Assembly: GCF_014200755.1 (NCBI RefSeq) | Contig: NZ_JACHCM010000001.1 | Coordinates: 994,884-1,058,883, forward strand | Source: Rhodanobacter sp. ANJX3 | GTDB taxonomy: Bacteria; Pseudomonadota; Gammaproteobacteria; Xanthomonadales; Rhodanobacteraceae | DNA: 64,000 nt | Direction of reading: 5' to 3' | Shown: piece after piece, positions 1 to 8,924 of the stretch | Position numbering within the stretch: the first letter of the stretch is position 1 | Layout: every line of letters begins with the position of its first letter | Notes under the pieces: model-generated | The model's database searches: none | What the model was told of the DNA's origin: nothing | Seen by the model: only the letters and a program-made list of their open reading frames with translations | Program-made: the position numbers and the translations under genes

Positions 1-200
1 GCGGCCCAGACGACACCCAGCAGCACACAGGACAGCCAGCGCCAGCGTGGATATCGCCCACCGAGCAGCAGGGCAGCGAACACCATCGCCACAAGCCATC
101 CATTCGGTGGCAGACGCGGCAGCCACTGAACGAACAGCACGCCACCCAGCAGCATCAGCGCTGCGATAACCGCCGTCGGCATTGTCGTGCTTCGCGCCAC
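1..200 (-). CDS. comEC: ComEC/Rec2-like DNA-uptake channel protein, N-terminal fragment
   Basis: Only the first ~66 codons are inside the window; the gene continues past the left edge. The visible N-terminus is strongly hydrophobic (Leu/Val/Ala-rich, with a conserved-looking GGRYPRWRW turn), which suits the first membrane segments of ComEC, the inner-membrane channel that takes up single-stranded DNA in competent bacteria. I chose the GTG at 198-200 because a GGAG lies about 9 nt upstream. An ATG at 180-182 would give a protein six residues shorter and has no visible ribosome site. It is co-directional with and downstream of lolD, an order I recall for xanthomonads. The family call rests on that synteny plus hydrophobic character and is tentative. 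Confidence 0.5.
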   Translation of the reverse strand, partial: MARSTTMPTAVIAALMLLGGVLFVQWLPRLPPNGWLVAMVFAALLLGGRYPRWRWLSCVLLGVVWA

Positions 201-322
201 GCGGCTTGCTCCGCATCGTCCGTGATGGCGACGAGCCTAACGCGGCAAGCCGCGGCCGGAGGACGAAATGCGTGTAGGCGATGGCCGCGCGGGCTCACGA
301 CGACCCGCTCGGCTCGATGGCG

Positions 323-1051
323 TCAGGCGCGAACGTTTTCCTGCAGCACGCCGTTGTGCAGGGTCAGCGTGCGGTCCATCCGCGCGGCCAAGCGGCTGTC
401 GTGCGTAACCAGCACGAAGCTGGTGCCGATCTCGCGATTGAGCTCGAGCATCAGCGCATAGACCTGGGCGGCATTGGTCTCGTCGAGATTGCCGGTCGGC
501 TCGTCGCCCAGCACGCACGCCGGGCGGGTGACCAGCGCGCGCGCGACCGCACAACGCTGCCGCTCGCCGCCGGACATCTCCGACGGTTTGTGATGCGCGC
601 GTGCGCCCAGACCGACGCGCTCCAGCAGCGCGGAGGCCTGCTTCTGCGCTTCGCCGATCGCGGTGCCGCGAATCAGCAGCGGCATACAGATGTTTTCCAG
701 CGCAGTGAACTCCGGCAGCAGATGGTGGAACTGATAGATGAAACCGAGCGAGCGATTGCGCACCCGGCCGCGCTCGGCGTCGGAGAGTTTCGACAGCACG
801 CGGCCGTCCACCTCCACTTCGCCCGCGGTCAGCGTGTCGAGACCGCCGATGATGTGCAGCAACGTGCTCTTGCCCGACCCGGAGGCGCCGACGATCGACA
901 TCGTCTCGCCACGCTTCAGGGTAAAGCTGACGTCGCTCAGCACGTCGGTGCGCAGGCCGCCTTCGTCATAGGTCTTGGCGACGTGGCTGGCGCGCAGCAC
1001 AAAGTCGCTGTTCGTGGTGGTCGATGAAGCGTTCATGGCGGTCTTATTCAT
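323..1051 (-). CDS. lolD: Lipoprotein-releasing system ATP-binding protein LolD
   Basis: 242-residue ABC ATPase that powers extraction of outer-membrane lipoproteins from the inner membrane and their transfer to LolA. Walker A is GASGSGKST at residues 55-63. The ABC signature is MSGGERQR and Walker B is [11 protein letters not shown], a form typical of the LolD/MacB/FtsE class. The start ATG (1049-1051) overlaps the end of the permease gene by 8 nt (ATGAATAA), so the two are probably translationally coupled. A second in-frame Met five codons on is an alternative start. Pairing with a LolC/E permease separates it from FtsE or MacB ATPases. No key residue is missing. Confidence 0.93.
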   Translation of the reverse strand: MNKTAMNASSTTTNSDFVLRASHVAKTYDEGGLRTDVLSDVSFTLKRGETMSIVGASGSGKSTLLHIIGGLDTLTAGEVEVDGRVLSKLSDAERGRVRNRSLGFIYQFHHLLPEFTALENICMPLLIRGTAIGEAQKQASALLERVGLGARAHHKPSEMSGGERQRCAVARALVTRPACVLGDEPTGNLDETNAAQVYALMLELNREIGTSFVLVTHDSRLAARMDRTLTLHNGVLQENVRA

Positions 1052-2285
1052 AGCGCAGCGCCTGGGCCGGCTGCGTGCGGGAGGCGCGCCAGGCCGGATA
1101 CAGCGTGGCCAGCAGCGAAAAGGCAAACGTCAGCAAGGTGACCCACATCACGTCGTGCCAGTCCAGCCGGCTGGGCACCTCGCTGATGTAGTAAACGTCG
1201 GGCGAGAGAAACGTCACGTTGAAGGTGTGCTCGATCCACTTGATGATGCCGGGCAGCTTCCACGACAGCAGCGACCCCAGGCCCACCCCGAAAGCGATAC
1301 CGACCACACCGACCAGCACGCCCTGCACCATGAACATGCCCATGATGCTGCGCGGCGTGGCGCCCAGCGTGCGCAGGATCGCGATGTCGGCCTGCTTGTC
1401 GGTGACCAGCATCATCAGCATCGAGATCAGGTTGATGACCGCCACCAGGATGATCAGCGAGAGGATCACGAACATCACCATCTTTTCCATCGACAGCGCG
1501 GCGAAGAGATTGGCGTTGGTGTCTTTCCAGGTCTGCACGCGATAGACCTGTCCCAAGGTGTCGGCCAGTTCGCGAGCGACAGGGCCGGCGTTGAACAGGT
1601 CGTCGAGCTTGAGGCGAATGCCGCTGGGGCCGTCGAGGCTGTTCAATTTTTCTGCGTCGCCGATATTGACCAGCGCGAGGCCCGAGTCGAACTGCTCCAT
1701 ACCCATCTCGAACACGCCGACCACGTGGAAACTTCGAAACCGCGGCACGCTGCCCATCGGCGTCGCCCGCAGCTCCTGCACCGCCACAGTAACGCGATCG
1801 CCCACAGTGACGCCCAGCGACAACGCCAGCTCCTTGCCAAGGACGATGTTCCAGCTATCCGGCGTCAGCTCGGCGAGCGAGCCTTGCACCATGTGCTGGC
1901 CGATATCGACCACCTTGGACTCCTGCGCCGGATCGATGCCGCGCAGAATGGCGCCGCTCGAATGCTGCGCGCTCAGATAGGCCTCGGTTTCCACATACGG
2001 CGCCGCGCCCAGCACGTGCGGATTGGCCTCGGCCGTTTTCAGCGCACGCGGCCAGTCCTGCACGCTTTCGTTGATGCCGGAAATGGTCGCGTGCGATACC
2101 GCGCCCAGGATGCGGTCGCGCATCTGGAAATCGAAGCCGTTCATCACCGACATCACGGTAATCAGCGCAATCACGCTGATCGCAATGCAGACGATCGACA
2201 CCGTCGAGATAAACGAAATGAACTGGTTGCGCCGCTTGGCGCGGGTATAACGCAGGCCGATAAAGAGTTCGAGCGGTCGGAACAT
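1044..2285 (-). CDS. lolC: Lipoprotein-releasing ABC transporter permease, LolC/LolE family
   Basis: 413-residue inner-membrane permease. It has an N-terminal cytoplasmic [18 protein letters not shown] segment, a first transmembrane helix (residues ~20-45), a large periplasmic MacB-like domain, and three C-terminal helices ending in the typical [18 protein letters not shown] tail. Only one permease gene is present beside lolD here, so whether it acts as LolC, LolE or a combined LolF-like subunit with a second copy elsewhere cannot be decided from the window. Start chosen at the ATG before FRPLELF, which matches family N-termini; longer in-frame starts would add a non-hydrophobic, non-conserved leader. 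The 3' end overlaps lolD by 8 nt. Confidence 0.9.
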   Translation of the reverse strand: MFRPLELFIGLRYTRAKRRNQFISFISTVSIVCIAISVIALITVMSVMNGFDFQMRDRILGAVSHATISGINESVQDWPRALKTAEANPHVLGAAPYVETEAYLSAQHSSGAILRGIDPAQESKVVDIGQHMVQGSLAELTPDSWNIVLGKELALSLGVTVGDRVTVAVQELRATPMGSVPRFRSFHVVGVFEMGMEQFDSGLALVNIGDAEKLNSLDGPSGIRLKLDDLFNAGPVARELADTLGQVYRVQTWKDTNANLFAALSMEKMVMFVILSLIILVAVINLISMLMMLVTDKQADIAILRTLGATPRSIMGMFMVQGVLVGVVGIAFGVGLGSLLSWKLPGIIKWIEHTFNVTFLSPDVYYISEVPSRLDWHDVMWVTLLTFAFSLLATLYPAWRASRTQPAQALRYE

Positions 2286-2429
2286 GGCAACCTGATCTGT
2301 GGAGCCGAGAGGGTAAAGCCGATCAACCGGCCATCGAAGCAGCATCACGGTAACCCATAGACCGCGCCGACGCGGCAGAGTGCCCGAAGCGGCCGGGACC
2401 AGCAAGTCGGTCGGTCACCGGCATGAACG

Positions 2430-2867
2430 TCAAGCGCGCGCCGACGATGCCTCCGGCTGCAGGGTCGCCAGCCGCATGCGCAACCGGCGACGAATGTCGG
2501 CGTCGCTATTGTCCGGCGCCAGCAGCAGGCTATGCGTACCGTGCTGCGCCGTTTTCAGCCGCAGCAGCACCAGCGCCCCAAGCACGCGGAAAGACCCCAG
2601 CGTGGCCGGAAGATCGTCATGCGAGGTCATATGCAGCGTCCAGCTGTCGTCGGCACCCCAGCCAGCGGCCGATACGGACGACTGCGTAATCGGTCGAATC
2701 GTTCGCACAGCGGCCACCAGCACCACCGGCGACAGAAGAATTTTCATCCACCATGTCAGCGCACTGAGCAACAGCGCGAGCACGGCAAGCCCGGCAACCA
2801 CCGTCAGCACCCGCCGATACCCGGGCGAAGGCCGGTATTCAAAGCCGATGGCGGGTGCGGATGTCAT
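2430..2867 (-). CDS. YgfX-like membrane protein paired with SdhE
   Basis: 145-residue protein with two adjacent hydrophobic segments around residues 20-52 and a soluble, Arg/Leu-rich C-terminal half. Size, topology and position directly after an SdhE gene match the YgfX/CptA family. In E. coli YgfX is the partner of YgfY/SdhE and was first described as a membrane-associated toxin of an atypical toxin-antitoxin pair. Its start overlaps the end of sdhE by 29 nt, so the pair is almost certainly co-translated. Sequence identity in this family is low, so the assignment leans on context. Any toxin role here is inference. Confidence 0.65.
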   Translation of the reverse strand: MTSAPAIGFEYRPSPGYRRVLTVVAGLAVLALLLSALTWWMKILLSPVVLVAAVRTIRPITQSSVSAAGWGADDSWTLHMTSHDDLPATLGSFRVLGALVLLRLKTAQHGTHSLLLAPDNSDADIRRRLRMRLATLQPEASSARA

Positions 2868-3108
2868 CGATGATGACCTGCCAGTCCTGGCGCTCCGGCC
2901 GCGCGTGGCCCATCACCCAGTCCCACAGATCGGGGTCCTGCGCATCGAGCAGTTCGTCGAAGGCCTGCTGCTGGGCGGCGTCGGCCGTGGCGAAACGCTC
3001 GTCCAGCCAGCCGCCGAACAGCGCATCGAGTTCACGCGTGCCGCGTCGGGTGCGCCAGCGCAGCCGGTTGAGTCGGGCCTGCTGCGGTATTGCGGTGGTT
3101 TCGTCCAT
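2839..3108 (-). CDS. sdhE: FAD assembly factor SdhE
   Basis: 89-residue helical protein. It carries the family's RGxxE motif (RRGTRELD, about residues 20-27) and the acidic C-terminal run ...LLDAQDPDLWDWVMG. SdhE binds SdhA and promotes covalent attachment of FAD. Its place right after sdhB fits this job. The chosen ATG gives the family's normal length (80-95 residues); the longer reading frame adds 16 residues with no family resemblance. It overlaps the ygfX-like gene downstream. Confidence 0.92.
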   Translation of the reverse strand: MDETTAIPQQARLNRLRWRTRRGTRELDALFGGWLDERFATADAAQQQAFDELLDAQDPDLWDWVMGHARPERQDWQVIIDDIRTRHRL

Positions 3109-3145
3109 CGCGGCAGTGTAGCGGCCGCCGCCCTCGCCAAACAGC

Positions 3146-3168
3146 ACAGGCCGCACGAGGCGGCCTGT
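3146..3168 (-). terminator. Hairpin between sdhB and sdhE
   Basis: Perfect 9-bp inverted repeat ACAGGCCGC / GCGGCCTGT with a 5-nt loop lies in the 87-bp gap between sdhB and sdhE. No uridine run follows in the direction of transcription. It is therefore better read as an mRNA stabiliser or partial terminator that lowers expression of sdhE-ygfX relative to the structural subunits. This is inference from structure and position. Confidence 0.45.
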
Positions 3169-3195
3169 TCCGACAACGCGTGAGGCGATTGGCCG

Positions 3196-3978
3196 TCAGG
3201 CCGAGCGACGCTCGACCATCAGCTTCTTGATTTCCGCGATCGCCTTGGCCGGGTTCAGGCCCTTCGGGCAGGTGCGCGTGCAGTTCATGATGGTGTGGCA
3301 GCGGTAGAGCTTGAACGGGTCTTCCAGATCGTCCAGACGCTCGCCGGTGACTTCGTCGCGGCTGTCGACGATCCAGCGGTAGGCCTGCAGCAGGATCGCC
3401 GGGCCGAGGTATTTGTCGCCGTTCCACCAGTAGCTCGGACAGCTGGTCGAGCAGCAGGCGCATAGGATGCACTCGTACAGGCCGTCGATCTTCTTGCGCT
3501 CTTCCGGCGACTGCAGCCGCTCGCGATCGGGCGCCGGGCTCTGCGTGCGCAGCCACGGCTTGATCGAGGCGAACTGCGCGTAGAAGTGCGACAGATCGGG
3601 CACGAGATCCTTCACCACCGGCATATGCGGCAGCGGATAGATCTTGACGTCGCCGGCGGCGCAGTCGGCCGAGGCCATGGTGCAGGCCAGCGTGTTGGTG
3701 CCGTCGATGTTCATCGCGCACGAGCCGCAGATACCTTCGCGGCAGGAACGGCGCAGGGTCAGCGTGGGATCGATCTCGTTCTTGATCTTCAGCAGCGCGT
3801 CCAGAACCATCGGGCCGCACGATTCCATGTCGACTTCGTAACTGTCGATGCGCGGATTTTCGCCGTCGTCCGGCGACCAGCGATAGACGCGGAACGTGCG
3901 CGGCTTTTTCGCGTTCTTCGCCGGAAAATGCTTGCCGGGCTTGATCTTGGAATTTTTGGGTAGCGTGAACTCGGCCAC
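3196..3978 (-). CDS. sdhB: Succinate dehydrogenase iron-sulfur subunit SdhB
   Basis: 260-residue iron-sulfur subunit of respiratory complex II that carries electrons from FAD in SdhA to the quinone site. The [2Fe-2S] ligands are C79, C84, C87 and C99 ([10 protein letters not shown]...LAC). The second domain has [13 protein letters not shown] (C170, C173, C176, C180) and [14 protein letters not shown] (C227, C233, C237), the full set for [4Fe-4S] and [3Fe-4S] clusters. The start is a GTG (3976-3978) with GAGG 6 nt upstream; the resulting N-terminus [12 protein letters not shown] suits the family. It follows sdhA after a 146-bp gap occupied by a tandem repeat. Confidence 0.96.
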   Translation of the reverse strand: MAEFTLPKNSKIKPGKHFPAKNAKKPRTFRVYRWSPDDGENPRIDSYEVDMESCGPMVLDALLKIKNEIDPTLTLRRSCREGICGSCAMNIDGTNTLACTMASADCAAGDVKIYPLPHMPVVKDLVPDLSHFYAQFASIKPWLRTQSPAPDRERLQSPEERKKIDGLYECILCACCSTSCPSYWWNGDKYLGPAILLQAYRWIVDSRDEVTGERLDDLEDPFKLYRCHTIMNCTRTCPKGLNPAKAIAEIKKLMVERRSA

Positions 3979-3993
3979 GATTGCCTCACTTGG

Positions 3994-4123
3994 TTTTTGC
4001 GTTCGTCCTTGAACGCGAAGAGCAAAAAGCGGTCGTCCTTGGCCGCACTGTTCAATGATTTTTGCATTCGTCCTTGAACGCGAAGAGCAAAAAGCGGCCA
4101 TCCTTGGCCGCACTCTTCAATGC
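3994..4123. repeat. Two tandem copies of a 65-bp hairpin-forming repeat between sdhA and sdhB
   Basis: Copies at 3994-4058 and 4059-4123 differ at only four positions. Each holds two inverted repeats: CGTTC-GTCCTT-GAACG (second copy degenerate) and, in the second copy, a perfect GCGGCC-ATCCTT-GGCCGC stem (4094-4111; the first copy at 4029-4046 has one wobble). In the direction of sdh transcription the second stem is followed at once by TTTTTG, so each copy resembles an intrinsic terminator or attenuator placed between sdhA and sdhB. No coding potential is evident. Confidence 0.85.
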
Positions 4124-4124
4124 T

Positions 4125-5912
4125 TCAATACACGCGCTTCTTCGGTGGCACGACCTCGACCTCGTCGGTCATGGTGTACATGTGCACCGGGCGATAGTCG
4201 AAGCGGGTCTTGCCCGCGTCGTCCACCCAGACCAGCGTGTGCTTCTGCCACTCGTGATCGTCGCGGTCGGGGAAATCCTCGCGCGCATGCGCGCCGCGAC
4301 TTTCCGGTCGCTGCAGGGCCGAATGCATGGTGGCCACCGACTGCGCCAGCAGGTTGGACAGCTCCAGCGTCTCGATCAGGTCGGAGTTGAAGACCATCGA
4401 GCGGTCGCTGACGCCGACATCGCTGAAAGAGTCGTAGACTTCGGAGATCTTCTGGCTGCCTTCGCTGAGCGTCTCGCCGGTGCGGAACACCGCCGCGTCT
4501 TTCTGCATGGTCGCCTGCATGGCCGCGCGGATCTTTGCCGTCGGCGTGCTGCCCTTGGCATGGCGCAGGTTGTCGAAGCGGGTGAGCGCCTTGTCCAGCA
4601 CGCTGGCCGGCAAATCCTTGTGGGCAGCGCCCGGCTTGATGATCTCGGCGCACTTGTGCGCGACCGCGCGGCCGAACACGACCAGATCGAGCAGCGAGTT
4701 GGAGCCCAGACGGTTGGCGCCGTGCACCGACACGCAGGCCGCCTCGCCGATGGCGAAAAGGCCCGGCACCACGGCGTCGTTGTCGTCGCCCTTCTTGGTC
4801 ACGACTTCGCCGTGATAGTTGGTCGGGATGCCGCCCATGTTGTAGTGCACGGTCGGCAGCACCGGGATCGGCTCCTTGGTGACGTCGACACCGGCAAAGA
4901 TGCGCGCGCTTTCCGAAATGCCCGGCAGACGCTCGTTGATCACTTCCGGTCCGAGATGCATCAGGTTCAGATGGATATGATCCTTGTCCTTGCCGACGCC
5001 GCGGCCTTCGCGGATTTCGATCGTCATGGCGCGGCTGACCACGTCGCGCGAGGCCAGGTCCTTGGCGTTGGGCGCATAGCGCTCCATGAAGCGCTCGCCC
5101 TCGGAGTTGGTGAGATAACCGCCCTCACCGCGCACGCCCTCGGTAATCAGGCAGCCCGCGCCGTAGATGCCGGTGGGATGGAACTGCACGAACTCCATGT
5201 CCTGCAGCGGCAGACCCGCGCGCAGCACCATGCCGCCACCGTCACCGGTGCAGGTATGCGCCGAGGTGGCGCTGAAGTAGGCGCGACCGTAGCCGCCGGT
5301 CGCCATCACCACGGCCTGGCCGCGGAAGAAGTGCAGCGTGCCCTCATTCATGTCGAGTGCCAGCACACCGCGGCAGACGCCCTCGTCGTCGAAAATGAGA
5401 TCGATGGCGAAGTATTCGATAAAAAAGGTGGCGTCGTGCGCCAGCGCCTGCTGATACAGCGTGTGCAGAATCGCGTGACCGGTACGGTCGGCCGCGGCAC
5501 AGGTGCGCTGCGCGGTGCCCTTGCCGTAATGCGTGGTCATGCCGCCGAAGGGGCGCTGATAGATCTTGCCCTCCTCGGTACGCGAGAACGGCACGCCGTA
5601 GTGTTCCAGCTCGATGATCGCGGGAATCGCCTCGCGGCACATGTACTCGATCGAGTCCTGGTCGCCGAGCCAGTCGGAGCCCTTGATCGTGTCGTAGAAG
5701 TGGAAGCGCCAGTCGTCCTCACCCATATTGCCGAGCGCGGCCGAGATGCCACCCTGCGCCGCCACCGTGTGCGAGCGTGTCGGAAACACCTTGGAGATGC
5801 AGGCCGCTTTCAGGCCTTTCTCGGCCAGGCCAAACGTGGCGCGCAGGCCGGCGCCGCCGGCGCCGACGACGATCACGTCATACTCATGCTGCTGGATCTT
5901 GTAGCTTTCCAT
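4125..5912 (-). CDS. sdhA: Succinate dehydrogenase flavoprotein subunit SdhA
   Basis: 595-residue catalytic subunit that oxidises succinate to fumarate at the inner membrane. The FAD dinucleotide-binding motif VVGAGGAG sits at residues 15-22 and the FAD-linking histidine motif SHTVAAQGG at 47-55 (H48). Family blocks such as [15 protein letters not shown], the [11 protein letters not shown] substrate-domain block and [17 protein letters not shown] are intact, and the C-terminus PPKKRVY is the standard ending. Length is normal. It lies 20 bp after sdhD and before the repeat-bearing gap leading to sdhB. Confidence 0.97.
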   Translation of the reverse strand: MESYKIQQHEYDVIVVGAGGAGLRATFGLAEKGLKAACISKVFPTRSHTVAAQGGISAALGNMGEDDWRFHFYDTIKGSDWLGDQDSIEYMCREAIPAIIELEHYGVPFSRTEEGKIYQRPFGGMTTHYGKGTAQRTCAAADRTGHAILHTLYQQALAHDATFFIEYFAIDLIFDDEGVCRGVLALDMNEGTLHFFRGQAVVMATGGYGRAYFSATSAHTCTGDGGGMVLRAGLPLQDMEFVQFHPTGIYGAGCLITEGVRGEGGYLTNSEGERFMERYAPNAKDLASRDVVSRAMTIEIREGRGVGKDKDHIHLNLMHLGPEVINERLPGISESARIFAGVDVTKEPIPVLPTVHYNMGGIPTNYHGEVVTKKGDDNDAVVPGLFAIGEAACVSVHGANRLGSNSLLDLVVFGRAVAHKCAEIIKPGAAHKDLPASVLDKALTRFDNLRHAKGSTPTAKIRAAMQATMQKDAAVFRTGETLSEGSQKISEVYDSFSDVGVSDRSMVFNSDLIETLELSNLLAQSVATMHSALQRPESRGAHAREDFPDRDDHEWQKHTLVWVDDAGKTRFDYRPVHMYTMTDEVEVVPPKKRVY

Positions 5913-5932
5913 CGAATCGTGGCTCCCGCGTC

Positions 5933-6322
5933 TCAGTGGGTCAGCGCAATGCGCAGCACGGCCAGCACGCTCGCAAGCGCGCCCAGGACCGCGAGAAACT
6001 TGATCAGCACCAGCGAAAGAACTTCCTTCCAGCGCGTGTGCACATAATCTTCAATGACGACCTGCAGGCCCAACACGGCGTGCCAGAACATGGTCACCAG
6101 CAGCACGATCAGCAGCAGCGCATTCCACGGCTTGGCGACCGTGGCCAACGCCGTGGCGTAGTCCGCATGCAACAGACCGAGCACCGTGATGACAAACCAG
6201 ATCAGCAGCACGACCAGCGCTGCCGCCGTCACGCGCTGCGTCCACCAGTGACCGACGCCCGACTGGGACGAACCGAGGCCGCGAGCGACCTTCAACGGAT
6301 TGCGTAAATCCTTGGCGGTCAT
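5933..6322 (-). CDS. sdhD: Succinate dehydrogenase membrane anchor subunit SdhD
   Basis: 129-residue integral membrane protein with three transmembrane helices (roughly residues 30-52, 62-85 and 98-125). The block [20 protein letters not shown] holds the histidine, aspartate and tyrosine expected near heme b and the quinone site. The start ATG overlaps the sdhC stop by 4 nt (ATGA), which gives both the start choice and evidence of coupling. The order sdhC-sdhD-sdhA-sdhB is the usual gammaproteobacterial one. Confidence 0.93.
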   Translation of the reverse strand: MTAKDLRNPLKVARGLGSSQSGVGHWWTQRVTAAALVVLLIWFVITVLGLLHADYATALATVAKPWNALLLIVLLVTMFWHAVLGLQVVIEDYVHTRWKEVLSLVLIKFLAVLGALASVLAVLRIALTH

Positions 6323-6714
6323 ACCGCACCTCCTGCCGTCAGCACATAAGCCCAAACCGCAGCCGTAAGTACGAGGCTCAGCACTACCGACAGCCAGCTC
6401 GAGCGAACGAACTGCGCAATCGCATAACCCGCGCCGGTGTCCTGCACCAGATGACGGATGCCGTTGCACAGATGATAGAAAAGCGCCCAGGTCCAGCCGA
6501 CCAGCAGGATCTCGCCGACCGGATTGCCGATAATGTTCTTGAATTGATCGAAGCTCTCGCGACCGGCGGCCAGATGAAGCAGGCCTGCGACCACCAGCAC
6601 GGTGCCCACCGCCAGCGCGATGCCTGTCGCGCGATGCAGGATGGAACTGACCATCTGCACTTGCCACTTGTAGATCTGAAGATGCGGAGAGAGCGGGCGT
6701 CGCGTATCTGCCAT
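6319..6714 (-). CDS. sdhC: Succinate dehydrogenase cytochrome b556 subunit SdhC
   Basis: 131-residue heme b-binding anchor of complex II. It shows the two family signatures: SPHLQIYKW with SILHRATG near the N-terminus (quinone-site Ser/Arg region) and FYHLCNGIRHLVQD in the second helix, which contains the axial histidine for heme b. Three transmembrane helices are predicted. The ATG at 6712-6714 was chosen because the family begins with a short polar leader before RPLSPHL. It is the first gene of the structural operon, 91 bp downstream of the SDHAF4-like gene. Confidence 0.94.
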   Translation of the reverse strand: MADTRRPLSPHLQIYKWQVQMVSSILHRATGIALAVGTVLVVAGLLHLAAGRESFDQFKNIIGNPVGEILLVGWTWALFYHLCNGIRHLVQDTGAGYAIAQFVRSSWLSVVLSLVLTAAVWAYVLTAGGAV

Positions 6715-6805
6715 GGCGGCTATCCTAAAAATGGAATCGCTGATCCATGCCGACCTTGTCACTGCTGATTACGTGATTACGCAAGAACAGCGCCCTCACG
6801 TTCAA

Positions 6806-6973
6806 TCAGAAGTCGATGCAGCGTCCGTTCTTTTCCCAGTCGCCGTAGCGCGTGGGGTCAAGAGCTGGCCGTGTCACCGGCGCTTCGTCCGGTACCGGTG
6901 TTTTGGTCACGATAGGCTGTTCCGCTGGGACGGAGGCAGGCTTTGACTCAGCTGGCGTAAAGGTGTCGGACAT
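6806..6973 (-). CDS. SDHAF4-like succinate dehydrogenase assembly factor (DUF1674)
   Basis: 55-residue protein whose C-terminus, DPTRYGDWEKNGRCIDF, is the hallmark of DUF1674, the family of mitochondrial SDHAF4/Sdh8. In eukaryotes SDHAF4 binds flavinated SdhA and protects it before it joins SdhB. Its place just upstream of sdhCDAB supports the same role here. The N-terminal ~35 residues are Pro/Ala/Glu-rich and probably disordered. Start at the ATG giving MSDTFTP; an in-frame Met six codons upstream is less likely. With sdhE, the locus carries two different SdhA maturation factors. Confidence 0.85.
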   Translation of the reverse strand: MSDTFTPAESKPASVPAEQPIVTKTPVPDEAPVTRPALDPTRYGDWEKNGRCIDF

Positions 6974-7106
6974 GATTGGGTTACCTCGCAAATCTTAATG
7001 CTTGCCGCACTGCCGCACAACTACGGGCCGCATCCTGCGTCAATTGCTACGTCCTGGCGCCACTCCCTTGTAGGCAAGAGCGCCTGCCCCAATCCAGAGC
7101 ACAACC

Positions 7107-7928
7107 ATGACGAAACTTTACCTCGCAGAAATCGTACTGATCGAAGGCCCCGACGCGATCGCGTTTGCGCAAGCCCAGTTCAGCAGCAACGTCACCGCGC
7201 TCGCCGTCGGGCGCTGGCAGTTCAGCGCATGGCTCGACCCACAAGGACGGGTCAAGGCATTTTTCCATCTCGCTCGCCTATCCGACGATGGGCTGCTGCT
7301 GCTGTTGCGCGGCGGTTACGCCGCCGAACTCGTCGAGGCGCTGAAGCGTTTCATCTTTCGTTCGAAACTCACGCTGACCGCGCTAGCGCCTCGAAGTCTT
7401 TCGGCAGGTTCCGCACTGCCGCTGCACGAGGCTTTGCAAAGCGATCGGGAAAATCTTCTGCTGGGTTGCGATACGCACAGTTTGCGAATCTCTACCGAGA
7501 GCATCGGCGACAACGCATGGCGTCTTGCACAACTGCGAAACGGTTGGCCGTGGTTGCCGCCGTCGCTATTGAATGAACTGGTGGGGCCTGCGCTGTCTCT
7601 GCATCGGCTGCATGCCGTCGAAATCGACAAGGGCTGTTACCCGGGTCAGGAAATCGTCGCTCGCCTGCACTATCGCGGCGGCAACAAAAAGCATCTTCAT
7701 CGCATCGAGATCACGTCGCCGGAACATTCTGCAGCATGCATCGCCGGCGACATATTGCGTGTCGGTGCGAATGAAAAAATCTGGCTGCTCGATGTGATTC
7801 ACCACGACGCAGGCGTAGAAGCACTCGCGGTGATGAACGACGGTGTCCTTCCCGCAGCCGTCGATGGAACCATCGAGTGTTCTGACGATCAAACCCGCGT
7901 TCGTGTTCTCGAAACGTGGAGCGCTTGA
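7107..7928 (+). CDS. ygfZ: YgfZ/GcvT-domain folate-binding Fe-S cluster repair protein
   Basis: 273-residue protein of the GcvT-like tetrahydrofolate-binding fold. The defining motif KGCYPGQE (about residues 178-185) is present, including the functional cysteine. YgfZ proteins help assemble or repair certain [4Fe-4S] enzymes in a folate-dependent way, which fits its divergent position next to the Fe-S-rich sdh operon. Length is a little short of E. coli YgfZ (326), common in this order. The 133-bp gap upstream is shared with the SDHAF4-like gene and must hold both promoters. Confidence 0.88.
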   Translation: MTKLYLAEIVLIEGPDAIAFAQAQFSSNVTALAVGRWQFSAWLDPQGRVKAFFHLARLSDDGLLLLLRGGYAAELVEALKRFIFRSKLTLTALAPRSLSAGSALPLHEALQSDRENLLLGCDTHSLRISTESIGDNAWRLAQLRNGWPWLPPSLLNELVGPALSLHRLHAVEIDKGCYPGQEIVARLHYRGGNKKHLHRIEITSPEHSAACIAGDILRVGANEKIWLLDVIHHDAGVEALAVMNDGVLPAAVDGTIECSDDQTRVRVLETWSA

Positions 7929-8408
7929 ACATTTTTCGATGCCGCGATGTCTTGCGAACATCCAAAATTCAAGGTGAACGAAAACGCGTGAAAATCGATT
8001 TCACCTTTGCCGGCACTTGCCATCGGAGAAATCCGCCACTACGCTCCGCCAACTCTTGAAAAGCGACGCCAAGAAATAGCGGCATCGAAATCACGCGACG
8101 AACCGGAAGAATCCGAATCGGCGCGACCCGACACTGAACCGTCGGATGGCATAACGCATCGCATCAGCGATTGCAGAGAAGTTGCAGGAAGCGCAGCGAA
8201 GAACGCAGGCGCACCGTTGGCAACATTCACCCCGTCGGCATCGAAACGCCGAACGGACGCCACAATCCCGTGGCAAAGCGCTCAACCGCTTGTTCAGGTT
8301 GAAGCGATTGATCCAGATGGAACGGCCCGCCAGCCCGTCCATCGCAATGGCGCGTTGAAGCAGACAGTCCGCTTCGACGCGTACAGCACGTTGGAGGCAG
8401 AACGACCC
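7929..8408. other. 480-bp gap with no recognisable gene
   Basis: This stretch between ygfZ and the hydrolase is lower in GC than its neighbours. An open frame from 8007 runs into the hydrolase, but its extra 134 residues are polar, Arg/Glu/Ser-rich and resemble no domain; the hydrolase has its own signal peptide starting at 8409. Minus-strand frames here are short and arginine-rich and look like chance. I see no RNA gene or clear repeat. Confidence 0.5.
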
Positions 8409-8843
8409 ATGAAGTTATCAATGCTGTTGTGGCTGACATCTCTCATGCCACAGCCGGTTGCGGATCAGGCCTGCCTGGCCACGACCGTGTATTTGGAAGC
8501 GCGCAGTGAACCCGTCAATGGACAATTGGCCGTTGCCGAAGTCGCCATGCGACGACGCGATCGAGGCAGTTGGGGCGGCACTATTTGCCAGGTTGTCAGC
8601 GCACCGCACCAATTCGCCATCACCACGACGCCCGGCTCTTTCGACGTTTCCAATCTCGACGCTTTTCACAAGGCCTGGCAGGTTGCAGGAAAGTCCATGC
8701 AAAACTGGCAGCTGCCGGTTGCGCAGCGAAAGATGCTGGTACCGCGAGCCGATCACTTTGCCACCGTGGCAGTCAATCCAGCCTGGTCGCGCAATCGTCA
8801 CACGATCACCATCGGCGAACACGCTTTTTACGCCGTGAACTGA
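8409..8843 (+). CDS. Cell wall hydrolase, SleB/Hydrolase_2 family
   Basis: 144-residue exported protein. The N-terminus MKLSMLLWLTSLMPQPV looks like a cleaved signal peptide. The mature part holds the Hydrolase_2 core: CLATTVYLEARSEP (catalytic-type Glu), QLAVAEVAMRR and VVSAPHQFA, followed by DHFA near the C-terminus. This family, named for the spore cortex-lytic enzyme SleB, cleaves peptidoglycan; in Gram-negatives it is a general periplasmic wall hydrolase. The ATG at 8409 is preferred over an in-frame start 402 bp upstream because only it gives a proper signal peptide. A strong terminator follows. Confidence 0.8.
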   Translation: MKLSMLLWLTSLMPQPVADQACLATTVYLEARSEPVNGQLAVAEVAMRRRDRGSWGGTICQVVSAPHQFAITTTPGSFDVSNLDAFHKAWQVAGKSMQNWQLPVAQRKMLVPRADHFATVAVNPAWSRNRHTITIGEHAFYAVN

Positions 8844-8862
8844 TCGACAAAATTCAACCCAT

Positions 8863-8889
8863 AAAAAAGCCCTCGAATGAGGGCTTTTT
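8863..8889. terminator. Bidirectional intrinsic terminator
   Basis: Stem AGCCCTC / GAGGGCT with a GAAT loop is flanked by an A-run on the left and a T-run on the right. It can end transcription of the SleB-type gene (plus) and of the glycine-zipper gene (minus), which converge here. Confidence 0.9.
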
Positions 8890-8892
8890 ATT

Positions 8893-8910
8893 TGGACGTC
8901 TAGACGTCCA
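8893..8910. repeat. Perfect 18-bp palindrome TGGACGTCTAGACGTCCA
   Basis: An exact 18-bp palindrome lies directly after the terminator and 14 bp before the convergent glycine-zipper stop codon. It could be a protein-binding site or an extension of the terminator structure; no function can be assigned. Confidence 0.6.
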
Positions 8911-8924
8911 TTCAATCAATATTT

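Noticed and set aside
8007..8408. N-terminal extension of the SleB-type hydrolase
   Set aside because: The frame is open, but the extra 134 residues show no domain and would bury the signal peptide at 8409.
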